The notes beneath the pieces are model-generated. The model saw nothing but the letters and a program-made list of their open reading frames with translations, was not told the origin of the DNA and made no database searches. 64,000 nt of DNA, taken from positions 14,186,001 through 14,250,000 of the forward strand of contig NC_092563.1 in NCBI RefSeq assembly GCF_037975245.1, read 5' to 3'. The DNA comes from Apostichopus japonicus (Eukaryota > Echinodermata > Holothuroidea > Aspidochirotida > Stichopodidae). The translations under genes were made by a program, and so were the position numbers. Below, one piece after another: positions 38,212-51,100 of the stretch. The first letter of the stretch is position 1. Each line of letters starts with the position of its first letter.

Positions 38212-38934
38212 CGAATTAGGTTGAATTGGGCATCCCTTGTGCAGATTCAGCCAAACGAGGAGATTGTATAACTAACTACGTAAAACAGGTTGGGTTATTA
38301 AGTACATGTCATTTATAGCACAATTGTTTGAGTTGACGGTCATAGAACCTTTTTTTGGACGTTCTTCAATACTTAATTACCAAAATGACTTTATTCCTTA
38401 GCTTGCAAGCTCAAATGTCTTGCAATTGACTTATTTAAATTGGATAACCGTGAAGTTTTTTTCATATCTGATGTTTGTGTGTGCACGATTAATACTGATG
38501 CAAAAAGTGTCTGGAAAAAGACAAAATTTGCCTGATCGAATGAAATTCATAATTATAAGTTCATTAACCTTCATTCGAGGGAAAATTAGGCGTGTTGTTT
38601 TACTTTACTTTGTCGCAATGTGTTTTTTGTTGTTGTTTTTTGAGTAGTTACTCGGAAGGTTTGGTCAAGTATCACTAAAGAAGGTAATTAAAACATAAAC
38701 CTGTGGCGTTCCAAACTACTCATAACGAAAGTTTCTTGCACGTCTGAACGTGTGGCAGTGTGTGGCAATTTGCCCTATAGTTATTGAAGTTCACATTGCA
38801 TACATTTTTAATACAAATATGGAACTTTCTTTACCACTTCATGAGATATTTAATGTACATTGATTTGTGACTAACAGTTAAAGGCATGTGGCAAAGTGCT
38901 TAAAGGGTACCGGTACGTGTACGGAAATATATAT

Positions 38935-39015
38935 GAGGCGGAGTGTATAGCCTAGTGGTTAACGCCGGTGTGGCAGTAATGAGTGTCCGGGCGTCCGTAG
39001 AACACTTATTACTAG
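38935..39015 (+). repeat. possible tRNA-derived SINE head
   Basis: AGGCGGAGTGTATAGCCTAG followed by TGGTTAACGC closely matches the start of tRNA-derived SINEs, including an RNA polymerase III A box (TAGCCTAGTGG). The expected B box is degenerate (GTCCGGG). The 3' end is undefined. Confidence 0.35.
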
Positions 39016-39770
39016 GAAATAGTGTCTCATTTGCGTGAATAGTGTCTCAGGGACACTCTCCCTTGCTTTCTACGCCACCGTGGAAAGTGTCCGGGTTCTC
39101 TTCAAAGAGCTTTAACGTGGTTCTGTTGAGTGACAAACATTTCTGGCCCTATCTACGTTCCCTTATTACTTAAAAGGAGATAATTTACTAGCGAAGACCA
39201 GGTTGACAATGTTATATATCGGTCAGCATGCACCCTCAAAACTCGGTTAAAGTATAACTAATACTTCGAGTGTCGACTGTTGTGGGAAGAGGCGGCAAAA
39301 TGTTATTATTATCATGATCATGGAGACTACACTCCAGAGGGACGCTGTCCGCTCTATTTCGATCGTCGACTGTCAGAAGGCTGCATAATGAATGTTAAAC
39401 TTATCTTCCGAACTAATTAGTCATGTCTGTCTGACTCTGCTGCTTATCAATCGTTACTACCATTAGGGTAGTTGTTTGGAAGGTCGGAATTTCTAAACGT
39501 TGGAGAAAGATCAACCATGTAGGTCGAATGTAAATGTATTTTAACCGATACGCGGCGGTGATAGTTCCCCGCCATCCGGAGCATGGAGGTCAAATCCGGG
39601 GTCAGAGCAGGGAGTTGTTATGGAAAAACTCCCTGGTCAGAGTCAATATATTTTATTCAGTACGCGGGAAATGTGGAAATCTCCCGCTCTACGTTCTAGG
39701 TGTGACATGCGTATTTGCATTCTACTGTAAAATGTATAGTGCTGTTTACTCATTGAAGTAAGCCGAATGT
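39016..39770. other. left flank of the large transposon, no gene recognised
   Basis: No supported exon. The pre-insertion site was ...GCCGAATGT, GCCGTC, TACGTCG..., with the hexamer duplicated on insertion. Confidence 0.4.
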
Positions 39771-39776
39771 GCCGTC

Positions 39777-39905
39777 TATGGTTGGCCGTTTGGGTCATAA
39801 CGTCTGAATGAAACGCGTACCGTTTTTTTTTACGCGTAAAGACGTCTGAACGAAACGCGTAAGGTAATTGTTTACGCGTAAAGAATTTGGCCAATCAAAT
39901 CGCAC
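39777..39905 (+). repeat. left terminal inverted repeat with internal duplication and CCAAT box
   Basis: The outer 34 bases pair with the right end. An inner module ACGTCTGAAYGAAACGCGTA plus a TTTACGCGTAAA-type palindrome occurs twice in tandem (39,800-39,841 and 39,842-39,882) but only once at the right end. A CCAATCAAAT box (39,891-39,900) follows about 60 bp before the transposase ATG. The repeat probably serves as both transposase-binding end and promoter; this is inference. Confidence 0.9.
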
Positions 39906-39957
39906 CATTCCCTGAACGTGGGAAGATATTTATATTACACGTAACAATTATGATTCA

Positions 39958-42900
39958 ATGTGTATGATGGCAAATTCACGACGAATCAATACAATTCACG
40001 AACGCCTTAATCAGACAAGACAAGAACCTGTTTTTATGAGGCGTATGTTACGTGTTGTGGATGATTGTGTGCGACTATCCTCATCTGATAATGTCCCGAA
40101 CGAGACACTAGATTACTGCATTTTAAGGTATGATACTAGGAAAAACTACGAATAACGTAAGTTTAAGCCTAGCCTAGTGTTAGGCTAGGAACCACAATGT
40201 ATAGCCTAGGCCTAATCCTAGGCTAGAACTTTTTAGCCTACTGTAGGCTAGCATAATAGTTGACTGATATGTATATTACGCACTTAACAAATGATTCATA
40301 CTAAAGTTAGGCTCTGGACATTAGGCATACAGCCCTAGGCTATCATATTCATAGGCACAAAGTAGAACTAGCCAACAGTTACCTTAGGCCTAGACTGAAA
40401 TAGCCAGTACGATGCTGCATTAATTGGTGTTAAAACTGTTATATTGATGTTGGGTTATAAAATTAACGTAATTATCAATGACATTTTCATATATCTTTAT
40501 AAAAATTTCCTGGATCCACCCTTGTATGTACCAGTCATGATCCTTGAATCATGATCAGTGCATTAGCCACACGGCCTCCACAGTCCACACTATCACACAT
40601 ACATAATCACCCTGTTCCATAGATGCATGTTTCTTGCCAAGTTGCCAATATAATATTGATGTTGTTATGCACTGTTTATAGGGAAACAATTTTAATCTTT
40701 CTTATACATGTGATACAGTAGAATATTATTGTTAAGTGACATCAGTATCCCCTCTACATTTGAATTAATTTATTGATCATGTTTTTCATGTTGTCTTTTA
40801 AAGACTTGAAGCATTGGAGAGAAGTGTCCAGCGTGCACGTGGAACTGTTGTAGATGATAGAACGTATGATGACCTCAATGAATTACTCAAAGGACTCATT
40901 GAAGAATTTCACAAAGGGAAGCATGATAATATTGGTAAGTACATTTTCCACTACATTACATGCCCACTTCAGAATAAAAATTTTTTTTTTTTTAAATGAG
41001 CTATTTAGCATCAAAATAATTCTTCCCCTGTTCTGTGAAAAAAATAAAAAGGGAATATACACATACCAATGTATTAAATACAACAAAACAAAGATTATTT
41101 GGTTGCTAAATTCTAAGAATTTTGCTGTTGTAACTGTACACATTTCTGAAAAGTATATATCTGGTCACTATAGATGACCTACATACATGTAAGAATGAGG
41201 CATGCAGGTGTGACGTGTGCGTCAACATTCCCAACCTGACTTAGCCGGAATAAAAGGTTTTTGTGTTTGACCCTTGTTATTCTCAAATATCTTGAAAAAA
41301 AAGCAAAATAGCAAGGGTACACCTTAGTCACTTTAAGACATCTCAATAACAAGTGTTTCCTTAATTTTAACTTGACCCATGTTGATCTCAAATGACATTT
41401 GACCTCTAAAGAAAGGATTTACCTACTACGAATAACCATCTATTACCCCCAATTTTATGCAAATTGTCACACACATATGTATGCACGGAGCACACACAAA
41501 AATCAGCTACATTTCTACGTTCACCCTTTTTTAATATATTGCTTTTTGTCTTTCAGTTCACACAGGTTATCAAGCTGAAAGGACATTACAAACAAGAGGG
41601 GCTCCAAAATACAACATCAGCAGAGATCAACTTTCATTTCTTCTCCATTGTGGCTTTGGCACATCAAGGATATCAGAACTGCTGGGAATTTCAGTGAGCA
41701 CAGTAAAAAGAAGAATAAGGTACCATGTTGTGTTTTTTCACAAGTTTATAATTTAAATTTTTTTTTGATGATTAAGGAAAAAGGTCCTGTCCAGAATAAG
41801 GCTTTATATATCTTGCTTGGTGGGCAAATTATAGCATATGTGTGTGCCTGTCTGTGTGTGTTTCATTGGCTAAATTACATAATTTATGAATCTGAAGCAA
41901 TGAAGCTTTTTAGCATGTTATGATCAGAACTATGTGACTGCTGATGGCAAAACCTTCTAGCAAAGCTAGTAGTTCTCGAAACTGACCACTCTTTGTCCAT
42001 AAAATATGCCAATTAATTCGGCTAATTTTGCATAATTTGTGAAGGTTAAATGGTACCTATACAACTACACTAAATCAGCTATATGCTTAGTTTCTCACCA
42101 TGTTGCACCTTTTCCCCTAATTCCATGGGATGGGGTTAAGGCAAACGTTGATTGGCTAAGTTTCATTACTGATGATGTAAATGAACTTGACATCTTGACT
42201 AGACAAAATTTCGCCCATAATGGTGCAATATTTCAGTTTAACAGAGAGTTAAAAAGATGATACTTGCATTGGTGATGACCTTTTAGTACAATAGCATTGA
42301 TGTTTATATTTTATTTTATTCTCAGAACATTTGAATTACAATCTCAAGCTGAATATAGTGCCATCGGTGATGATGAACTTGACAACTTTGTACGGCAGGA
42401 GATAAGTAGCAACCATAGGATAGGTCCAAATGCTGTGAGAGCCAGACTCTTCTCACACCAACATAGAATTCAGAGATGGAGAGTTCGTGAAAGCATGTTA
42501 CGAGTTGACCCTGGTGGAGCAGCATTAAGAACAGCTCCATCAATGCAGCGCCGAACATATAGTGTTGCTGGGCCCAATTCCCTTTGGCATATTGATGGAA
42601 ACCATAAACTGGTTAGGTGAGTTCAAAGATAAGGTATCATGTTTCGATAATTATTAGTGTTTGCACCGGGTAGCAAAATTGGAATAATCCAAGAAACTGA
42701 TAATGAAACTGTTCGAACATCTTCACATCATGTGACAGCTTGTACACTAGCTCATTAATATACAAGTTATGAACACAAGAAAGCAAAGTGCAAATATTCA
42801 TGAGGCATACAAAATTGATCTAATATATCATTTTGATATACCATCTTTGACAGATTGTCATAACATGCACACACTACTATATAAATGAATCTGCCTTTGA

Positions 42901-43884
42901 CATTGTAACCGAAAAGATAAATACATTTATCATTGCCGATGATATGTGGTATGTGTAGCCAAATCCATTTTAGTATGCTACATGTCGCTAACATGGCCAC
43001 AGATATTGACTTTACATATGTGATTTACCCCAAACTCCCATCTTATACTCCTGCTACTAATGACCAGCACATACACAAGCATGACTTCCAGTGTTCCTGT
43101 CTTGACATATATGACATATTTTTGCATGTTTATTTTCAGGTGGAAGATGGTTATCCATGGAGGTATAGATGGATTTAGCAGGCTAATTGTTTTCCTGCAT
43201 GCATCTAACAACAACAGAAAAGAGACGGTGTTTGAACATTTTGTCACTGCTACAACTCTCTGTGGTATTCCTTCTCGAATTCGAGTTGATCATGGAGGGG
43301 AAAATAATGATATCTGTGATGCTATGGAGCTACTCAGAGGACCCAACAGAGGTTCTGCAATACGTGGTCGTAGTGTCCACAACCAACGAATCGAGCGGAA
43401 CTGGGTAGATCTTTGGAATGGAGCTACACATTTTTTCTATGATTTATTTCACTTCATGGAACAGAGTCACCACCTAGATGTAGATAACCATACACACATG
43501 TGGGCATTACATTACATTTTTTTGCCTCGTCTAAATGCAGAGCTCAAAGCATTTGTAGACCAGTGGAACAACCATGGTCTACGTACAGAAGGTCATCAAA
43601 CACCAATGCAGCTTTTTGTTGGCCATGCTTTGGAACTTAGTAATGCAAGATTAACTGCAATGGAGGATATATTTAGATCCACAGATACTCAAGCAGTGTT
43701 GTTTGATGGTGAAGAGTGGGATGATCAAGGAATTGTGGCTGTTGATGAGCTTTGGTGTCCACTGGAAGAGGAAGCCGTGCAGAGATTGAGAGAATCAATC
43801 AATCCACTTTCTGAAAATGACCAACTTGGAATTAGTTCATACTTGAATGTGCTAACATTTATTCACGAACACATGCAAAGATAA
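39958..43884 (+). CDS. DDE transposase (HTH plus integrase core), 499 aa, five exons
   Basis: Exons are 39958-40127, 40804-40934, 41557-41719, 42326-42616 and 43140-43884. All introns are GT-AG, phases match (2,1,2,2), and the total is 1,500 nt. ATGs at 39,964 and 39,967 are alternatives to 39,958. Residues ~118-152 form a helix-turn-helix (SRDQLSFLL.. then ISELLGISVSTVKRRI). The integrase-like core has D245 (LWHIDGNHKL), D302 (RVDHGGEN) and E337 (NQRIERNW), with 34 residues between the last two. It would bind the inverted repeats in the nucleus and carry out excision and insertion. The HGGIDGFSRL block is typical of animal integrase-core proteins of this group. No stop or shift is present, so it may be active. 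An AATAAA at 44,510 is a candidate poly(A) signal. Confidence 0.92.
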
Positions 43885-46800
43885 AAATGAATTCCTAAAC
43901 AAAACACAAATGTGTGTCAAGATTCCTTGTCCTAAAGTATACAAGAAATCAATGTGGGTGACACAGACCAATAACCCCCCCCACCAATTGGCCACCATTG
44001 ACCCCCCCCCCCATATGACCACATCAGACACTATTAAGCCCCAGTATGCATGTGTCCAGGTTATTAATCCCACCAAAATATTTAATACTTTATTGATCCC
44101 TTTCTGACCCCAGAAACTTTATGACATTATTTATGTCATGAGGTATGTAATTCACCCCCCCCCCCCAAAAAAAAAAATTGACCAAAACAAGTTACCAAAA
44201 AAAATTGAACACAAAAATTGATTTTGTTCGGTTTTTAACAAATATTTGTGTATGTTCAGTGGAAATTTGACTGTCTCTTTTTACAATGACTTTTTCTTGG
44301 GAGATGCTACTCTTATCTGTAATTGTTTTGCTTTCTAAAACCACAAAATTGCCTAGCCAGCCCATTTAAGGATTAGTCTAGTGACAAATTAAACTGGACT
44401 GAAAAAAAGTAACCTATGCAATTAAGTTGGAATATGCAATGTATTTGTTGCGATGATTTGGCATGTTTGTATGTTGTGATCGAGTTGGCATGTGTGTATA
44501 TGTATGTTGAATAAATAGCTGACTCAGACAATTAAAGGGATAGTCTATAGTGAAAATAGGTAATGAACTAAATCTGGTATTACATGTACCTATAGAGTAT
44601 AGGGAAATCTTATGTGAGTGGGGTATGATTAATGTGTTGATAGTAAGGTGTGAAGCTGGTAAAATGTGATGGGTGGGGGGTGGGGGGGGGCAGGTGGGTA
44701 GGGTGATGTCGGGGTTGTATGATGGTAGGTAAGGCTGCAGGTGGTATGATGGTAAGGGTTGCCTCTGAGTTGGGGATATGGGTTGTGCTGTATACTGATC
44801 CCCAGGTGGTTGTCTCGAGAGGGGGGGTGGGGTGGTGAAATGCCTTTAGTCAACTATATCACTTTCTTCAACTTTAATATGTTTATCAATTGAGGCATTA
44901 ATTTTTGGTTTTGTTCATGATGGCCAGGTAACCTACAGGTTAGCATGTTTGCAAGTGTATGTGTACTTTTAAAATATCTGTAAATATATTGAACAACTGG
45001 TAGATATGCTCCATGATTATTACATGGACCTCATTGTTTTTGTTGTCCATTACATGAATATGTGGATGGGGCTTGTAATCAATTTCTTAAAATGTCAATA
45101 TTTTTTCAAATATATGTCTGATCACCTTCATACTTGGTGGGTTGGTAGTGCCACATGATAATGAAATTTCATTTATATTCATGAGTGCAACTATGTCTGA
45201 TCAGCTTCAGTTTGGGTTCAGTTGTCTGGCAATAAGTACAATAAAGATATTTACAACAAAAAATCTGACTTAAATTATTTCACAAAACTCTCATCGGAAC
45301 CACTAAACCTTTGGGTTTTCTAGAGAAGACATAATAACTACTGTCCAGTAAATTCAAAGATCAGACCTTGTGGATTTTTTTAAATGAATATATACAGTCC
45401 TGCATGTATCAAGTATTAAATTAATAACTTGTAATGTTTAACTGATCTTTTATTTTAGACCACTATAAATTGCAGTTTTCATCTAAGTAATGCACTCAAT
45501 ACCACAAACAATATTAATAGTTGGTTAATAGGCTGTTTGATCGTAATGACTCACATTTGTAATGAAGTAGGTTTAGCCCACCACCTTAAGATTGTTTTGA
45601 TGCATGTTGTTATTTTATAGTCTGTTCAGGATTTTTAAACTTATTTTCATTATGACTTATTTGGTAGATGAAAAGATAATATAATTCTTGAACAAAATTC
45701 TTGCATTTATATGCATCAACATGTCACATCCTATTATATGGGGCTTTGACCACTCTCATTTCATGTAAAAGGTTGGCAAGGTTTAATATATTGAAATCAT
45801 ATAGAAAGAATTCAAGATGCAAAGTTTCTGGTGTAGTGGAAATATATGATGGACTGGTAATTAACAATGATGAAGAGACACATTTCAAGGTTTTTGTAAA
45901 AACTTGGCTTTTATAAAATACCATGGATAAAGAAAAATTCATATGCAAATCTACTATATATGTTACACAAACAGCATGAGTTAAAATTGTACTGCTAGAC
46001 AACGATTGGTTTTTTAAGAAATGTAATAAAAGTCTGCCTAAAATAAAACGTCATGGAGGGATAGAATATTGTTCAAGCATGGCATTGGATGAGTTGAAAA
46101 TAGCAATTGCAAACACATTGCTGTTCTGGTCATGACGCTTTTGCATATACCAGTTTAACCTACTATATGATATATATGGTAATATTCCATATGTATAAAT
46201 ACTGCTTATGAAAAATGTACATGTGAAACTTTATGAAATACTATGGACGGATAATAGTTCATATTACACAAACAGAGCACAAGTTAAAATTGAGCTGCTA
46301 GATGACTGTGGACTTTTTAAGAAATATAATAAAAGTCTGCCTATAATAAAACATCATGGAGGGATAGAATATTGTTTAAGCATGGCATTGGATGAGTTGA
46401 AAATAGCAATTGCAAACACATTGCTGTTCTGGTCATGAAGCTTTTGTACATACCAGTTTAACCTACTATATATGTATAAATACTGCTTATGAAAAATGTA
46501 CATGTGAAACTTTATGAAATACTATGGACGGATAAAAGTTCATATCACACAAACAGAGCACAAGTTTCTATGTTAAAATACTGCTTTTCCATGGATGGAT
46601 AATAGTTAATATCTACTATATATGTTACACAAACATACCTTCAATGAAAGTATATAGCAGTTAATAAAGCTAAAAATGAAAGTGTAACATGAGCATGTAA
46701 ATATATTTAAAAATGAAGGCAACTCACCAGCATTTTCATTTTTTTTTAACAACAGAGTAAAGGACATTTTTAGTGGAACCACAGGAGCACTAATGGTGCA

Positions 46801-47128
46801 TTAGATCATATAAAACTATGAAATGTACGGTTCTAGCCAGTATTTTGTTTAAACCAGGCAGAATTGAATATTTACTACCCAATCCAATACCACTGGCTTA
46901 TAGTACTGATAACAAAACATAATCACTACTTCTGATTCTAACTGCAATAAATTCTGCAGGCTTTTAAGGTGTTTCAGAAAATTACCAAAAGAATGTTCAA
47001 CAAAGAATTTTGAAAGTGTGTAGGCAGACAGTGAGAGTGAGACAGCACAATCTTTTAGGCTCTACTGGTATGATTAAGAGCCAAAAAATTACATGAGTGC
47101 TGTGTATTAAGGTTATTGCACATGGCAT
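43885..47128. other. non-coding spacer between the two convergent transposon genes
   Basis: Contains probable 3' UTRs, a GGTGGG-rich tract (44,665-44,850) and a tandem duplication (45,885-46,570). No third gene is recognised. Confidence 0.5.
45885..46570 (+). repeat. ~290-bp tandem duplication, two copies plus a partial third
   Basis: CATTGCTGTTCTGGTCATGA ends copies near 46,134 and 46,438 (spacing 304). The block AAATGTACATGTGAAACTTT starts copies near 46,211 and 46,493 (spacing 282). Copy 2 contains a 76-codon open frame (46,208-46,438). Copy 1 has the corresponding sequence but not the same intact start. The frame has no recognisable domain. Confidence 0.8.
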
Positions 47129-48110
47129 TTACACAAAGCCAATTTCCCAGAAGTCTGAGTTTAACTGGCGTACCAGTTCATTCTTAAACTCCTTGTAACT
47201 GGTGTAACTCACAGGTACCTCAAGAGTGCTGGTACATGTATGAGCGACAAACCGTCGCTGAAGACCAACGAATGAATTAAAATAAACCTCTATATTTGGC
47301 ACTGCCATAGCATCACTCCCTGTACAAAATCTCAGAAACTTCATGAGAAGTTCCCCTTCAAAAGATCTTACAGCTCTGATGAGGTACTCCAAAACCTTTT
47401 GCTGTAGGCTGTTCTCAGGCTCAGCTTTCAGGGACTTTGCTACACTCTTACCAGTCGGTTGTAGAGAGTTGTATAAATCAATAATGCCAGAAATTGTTCT
47501 GAATTCTTGAATTTCAAACAAAATTTCAAGATCCATTGAAGCAAGGGCAAAACTGGGCTTCTGGATAAGTTCAACCTTTGCACATTGTAATGTGATGGCC
47601 GAAAGTGTTTCTGGTGTGATTTGGCAGGTGACACCCAGCCTTCCAAACAACACCAACAATGTTTCAAGGGTGTCTTCATCAAATGCATGCATGTCAAGTG
47701 CCTTCCTCAAAACATCACCTTCATTCCTACTGAGAGTTGCAACAAAGCCCTCCATCAGCAGATCATCACAGACTTCATTATCGCCATAAATTGCAGATAT
47801 GAGGCATGCTTTGCTAAACTGTATGGGGAAGTACCCCACACTATTAAATCCAATATACAGGATTTTCCCCATAGTTTTAAAATCTCTTGGGGTAAGATGT
47901 GGGTGAACTGTGGGTATAAACTGACCATCACCTACAAAGTATCTAGCAGAAACTGTCTGCCAGAACTCTGTCAGTGCATCCCTAAATATGCCTTTAGCAT
48001 CCACACCCTCTTCTCCAAAAAATTTAATTCTAAATATGCACTCCACATCGGCATCTCTGAACAATTCCAGCATATCTTTTTCAATGTAATTTCTTCTCAC
48101 AGTGAAAAAC
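47129..48110 (-). CDS. HECT catalytic domain exon
   Basis: This last exon encodes the entire HECT domain. It starts at an FFTVRRNYIEKDML block, as in HECT N-lobes. It contains the GVDAKGIFRDALTEFW segment and ends with the C-lobe: LMKFLRFCTGSDAM, then VAHTCTSTLEVP. The active-site Cys codon is 47,234-47,236. The C-terminus FWEIGFV keeps an aromatic residue near the end, as HECT ligases require. The frame is fully open. The HECT is compact and resembles G2E3-like and transposon-associated HECT proteins more than NEDD4-type ligases. Confidence 0.92.
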
Positions 48111-51100
48111 CTGAAAGGTCAATAAAAAAGAAAGTCTCTAATGAATATAGAAAGTATACCTCTTCATATAAAGGTGAGACATGGTAATTGTAAAAGTGAG
48201 TAAACAATAAATCCCCTTAAAAATTATTGTGCATCGCACTTTGACTTATATGCCAAGCCCTTTTAATATATAAATCTGGTTATATCGGTCAATAGGCCAT
48301 GTTTGTTTTGAACATTAGGTGACCTTTGACCTAAAAATAGTATCTGTTCAATTTTGGAGTATGCAACTCATTTATATACTAGCTTAATTTAAGTTTTACT
48401 TATTGAGTTAACATGATAACAATATTTTTACTATTTGACCTCTGGTGACCTTTGACCTCTTGTAAAACAAATAGCGATTATATACTAATTATGGGCCTAT
48501 GTGCCATCTATCAGATTTGTCCCTGTTTCTCCTAATGAGAAAGCATTCTTTGAGGATTTGGGAATAAACATTTACAATACATTAAATTCAAATTTTTGCT
48601 TACCTTGGGGTTGGTACCCATTCTGGTGGTGGTGATGGAGATCTTGGTGAGGATGGTTGTCTTGGTGAGGGTGGTGGTCTTGGTGAGGATGGTGGTCTTG
48701 GTGAGGATGGTTGTCTTGGTGAGGATGGTTGTCTTGGTGAGGGTGGTTGTCTTGGTGAGGGTGGTTGTCTTGGTGAGGATGGTTGTCTTGGTGAGGATGG
48801 TTGTCTTGGTGAGGATGGTTGTCTTGGTGAGGATGGTTGTCTTGGTGAGGGTGGTTGTCTTGGTGAGGATGTTGGTCTTGGTGAGGATGGTGGTCTTGGT
48901 GTTGAGTATATCAATGCATGAGTTTGTGACCTTAAGAGGGAATAGAAAACTGATATGAAAACTCTCTATAGGAAACATACATATGAGAATGAGACATTCA
49001 ATAAGCTAGTTCGTAGATAGCCTATGGACATTATACGTATAGAGGTCACTGGTCCGTCTGTGAGAATTTTCTCTTTGGCACACGACTCGCAAGCACCATA
49101 TATGTGTACACACTATTTTGCATTAACGAAAACAAAACAAAGAAATGTAACATTCCCGAAATGGATGGAATTGGATCCTACATACATCCATGAAATACAG
49201 CTATGGAATGTCACGACACCCCAGGAGTTCTTGAGGGAACATTTTCGTAGAGCATATCCTAGCTGCGTTTGATAGGCCTAAGAACTACTTGCAAAAGGTA
49301 AATCAGATTTATTGGTGCAGAGATTGGGGTTAGGATATACATAATATTGGTCCAAACGTTAGGATACAATATAGGCCTAGGAAATGTAACGATGCGGTGA
49401 TTGACCGTGGATTATCAATTTTAACCGTGAGGTTATCATCGATTAACTCATGGTCAGCTGACTATAATGGACCAATCAGATTGTAGAATTGTAACTAGGT
49501 ATGAATTAATAAAACTTTAACACCCAAATTTAACGTCAATGACCAATAACTCACGGCGGGTTCGACGTCAAGACTGGTGGCGTCGATGTGACACTTGGTG
49601 CAGGCCTTTGAATTGTTGGGAGGACTCCAGCTTGTGCTGATTTGAACTGGACCTTCAAAAGAAATAGTAATTTGTATGTTGGTATTTGAACTATTTTAAA
49701 TAAGATTACAAAATACAAAGAATGTCTGCATACAAAAAAAAAAACAGAAACATCGAAAACAATGAATAACGAAGTGCTCAATAGCTCTTAAGTGCACCAA
49801 TGACAACAAATGATCCACTATTATCCAATGTTAATTGCATTCCATTAATTGCATTGTGGCCAGACTCCATGACCATCAATAACACTTGATCTAAAATATC
49901 TATACCACTGGAGTTTCTTGAAAATCTATGAAAGACTGAATTCAATTTTTTTTAAATGAAACATTTTAATTTGCACATTCTGATAAATTTATTTTTGTTG
50001 TACAAGCCCCAATTTTATTCCTTGTTGGAGGTGTAAGGAATCTATGCAGTCATGCATGTGTGTCTGTCTGTACATATGTCTGAGACACTTCTTTTAAACA
50101 CGATAAGTGGAAGACGCAAGGTCGGACATGGCTCATACTTGGGTGGTAGATTACCCATAGTGAGTAGATGATCCCAATTGTTTTGGTGGAGGTCAAAGGT
50201 CAGCAGAGGTTAAAAGATGAAAACATTGTAAACACCATAGCTTCACTAAGGAAACTTCAATTGAGTTCATACTTAGTATATATGTTAGCCATGGTAGATG
50301 ATCCCTATTGTTATTGGTAGGGGTCAAAGGTAATATGAGGTCACCAGTGGTCAAACACTGAAAACATTGTAACTTATCAAAGTAAACTTCAATGAAGTTC
50401 ATATTAGGCATATATGTTAGTCGTAATGAGTATATGGTCCCTATTATTTGAGAAATAATTAATCGACCTTCACTTATCTGATGATTTTAATACCAAAGAC
50501 AAGGAATCATGTAGCCCTCAGCTCTTGTCTCTATAGTGCTACATGTTTTCATGCTGAATCTGCCATGTGTATTTTCTATATTTGAGAATGAAAATCAACA
50601 AAAACAATTGTAGCAATACCACTGTTACATATAACCATACTTACACTTGGTGTTCCTGCATCAACAAATGTACTTCCCTCTTCATCAGTGGAATTATTTT
50701 CCTCCATCTCTCCATCCTGTAAACAAGCACAAATTGTATGTGCATGTTGTCATTCCTTGTCAAAGTACCTGTACACCTTTATTATAAATTCATTGTCAAT
50801 GTCTTGACATGTACCATATATATTTTTGCCATTACAATGTTTTTGATGCTTATATCTTGTATATGTTGTCCTCATGTTATCTCTGACCAAAAGCAATATG
50901 GCTCTTGTACTCATGGCCAACCTACATACATGCTAAATATGCACTTCATGTTCACCTTATTGAGTTATGTTTATGCATAACTTACATCATCAATCCATGA
51001 TACTGTAAAAGTTGTAGGCCTTGTTATTCCAAGATCCTTCAGCTTTTTTTTATTGCTGGGAATATCCTCCACATTTTTGAAGCTTGGTTGTCCCCCAGGG

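Noticed and set aside
42039-42260. 73-aa frame inside a transposase intron
   Set aside because: It is not in phase with the exons that join cleanly on either side and shows no domain.
48532-48978. Repeat proteins in two other frames over the 18-bp minisatellite (TKTTIL-type and VRMVVL-type)
   Set aside because: An 18-bp repeat without stops is open in several frames. Only the frame giving SSPRQP joins in phase with neighbouring exons.
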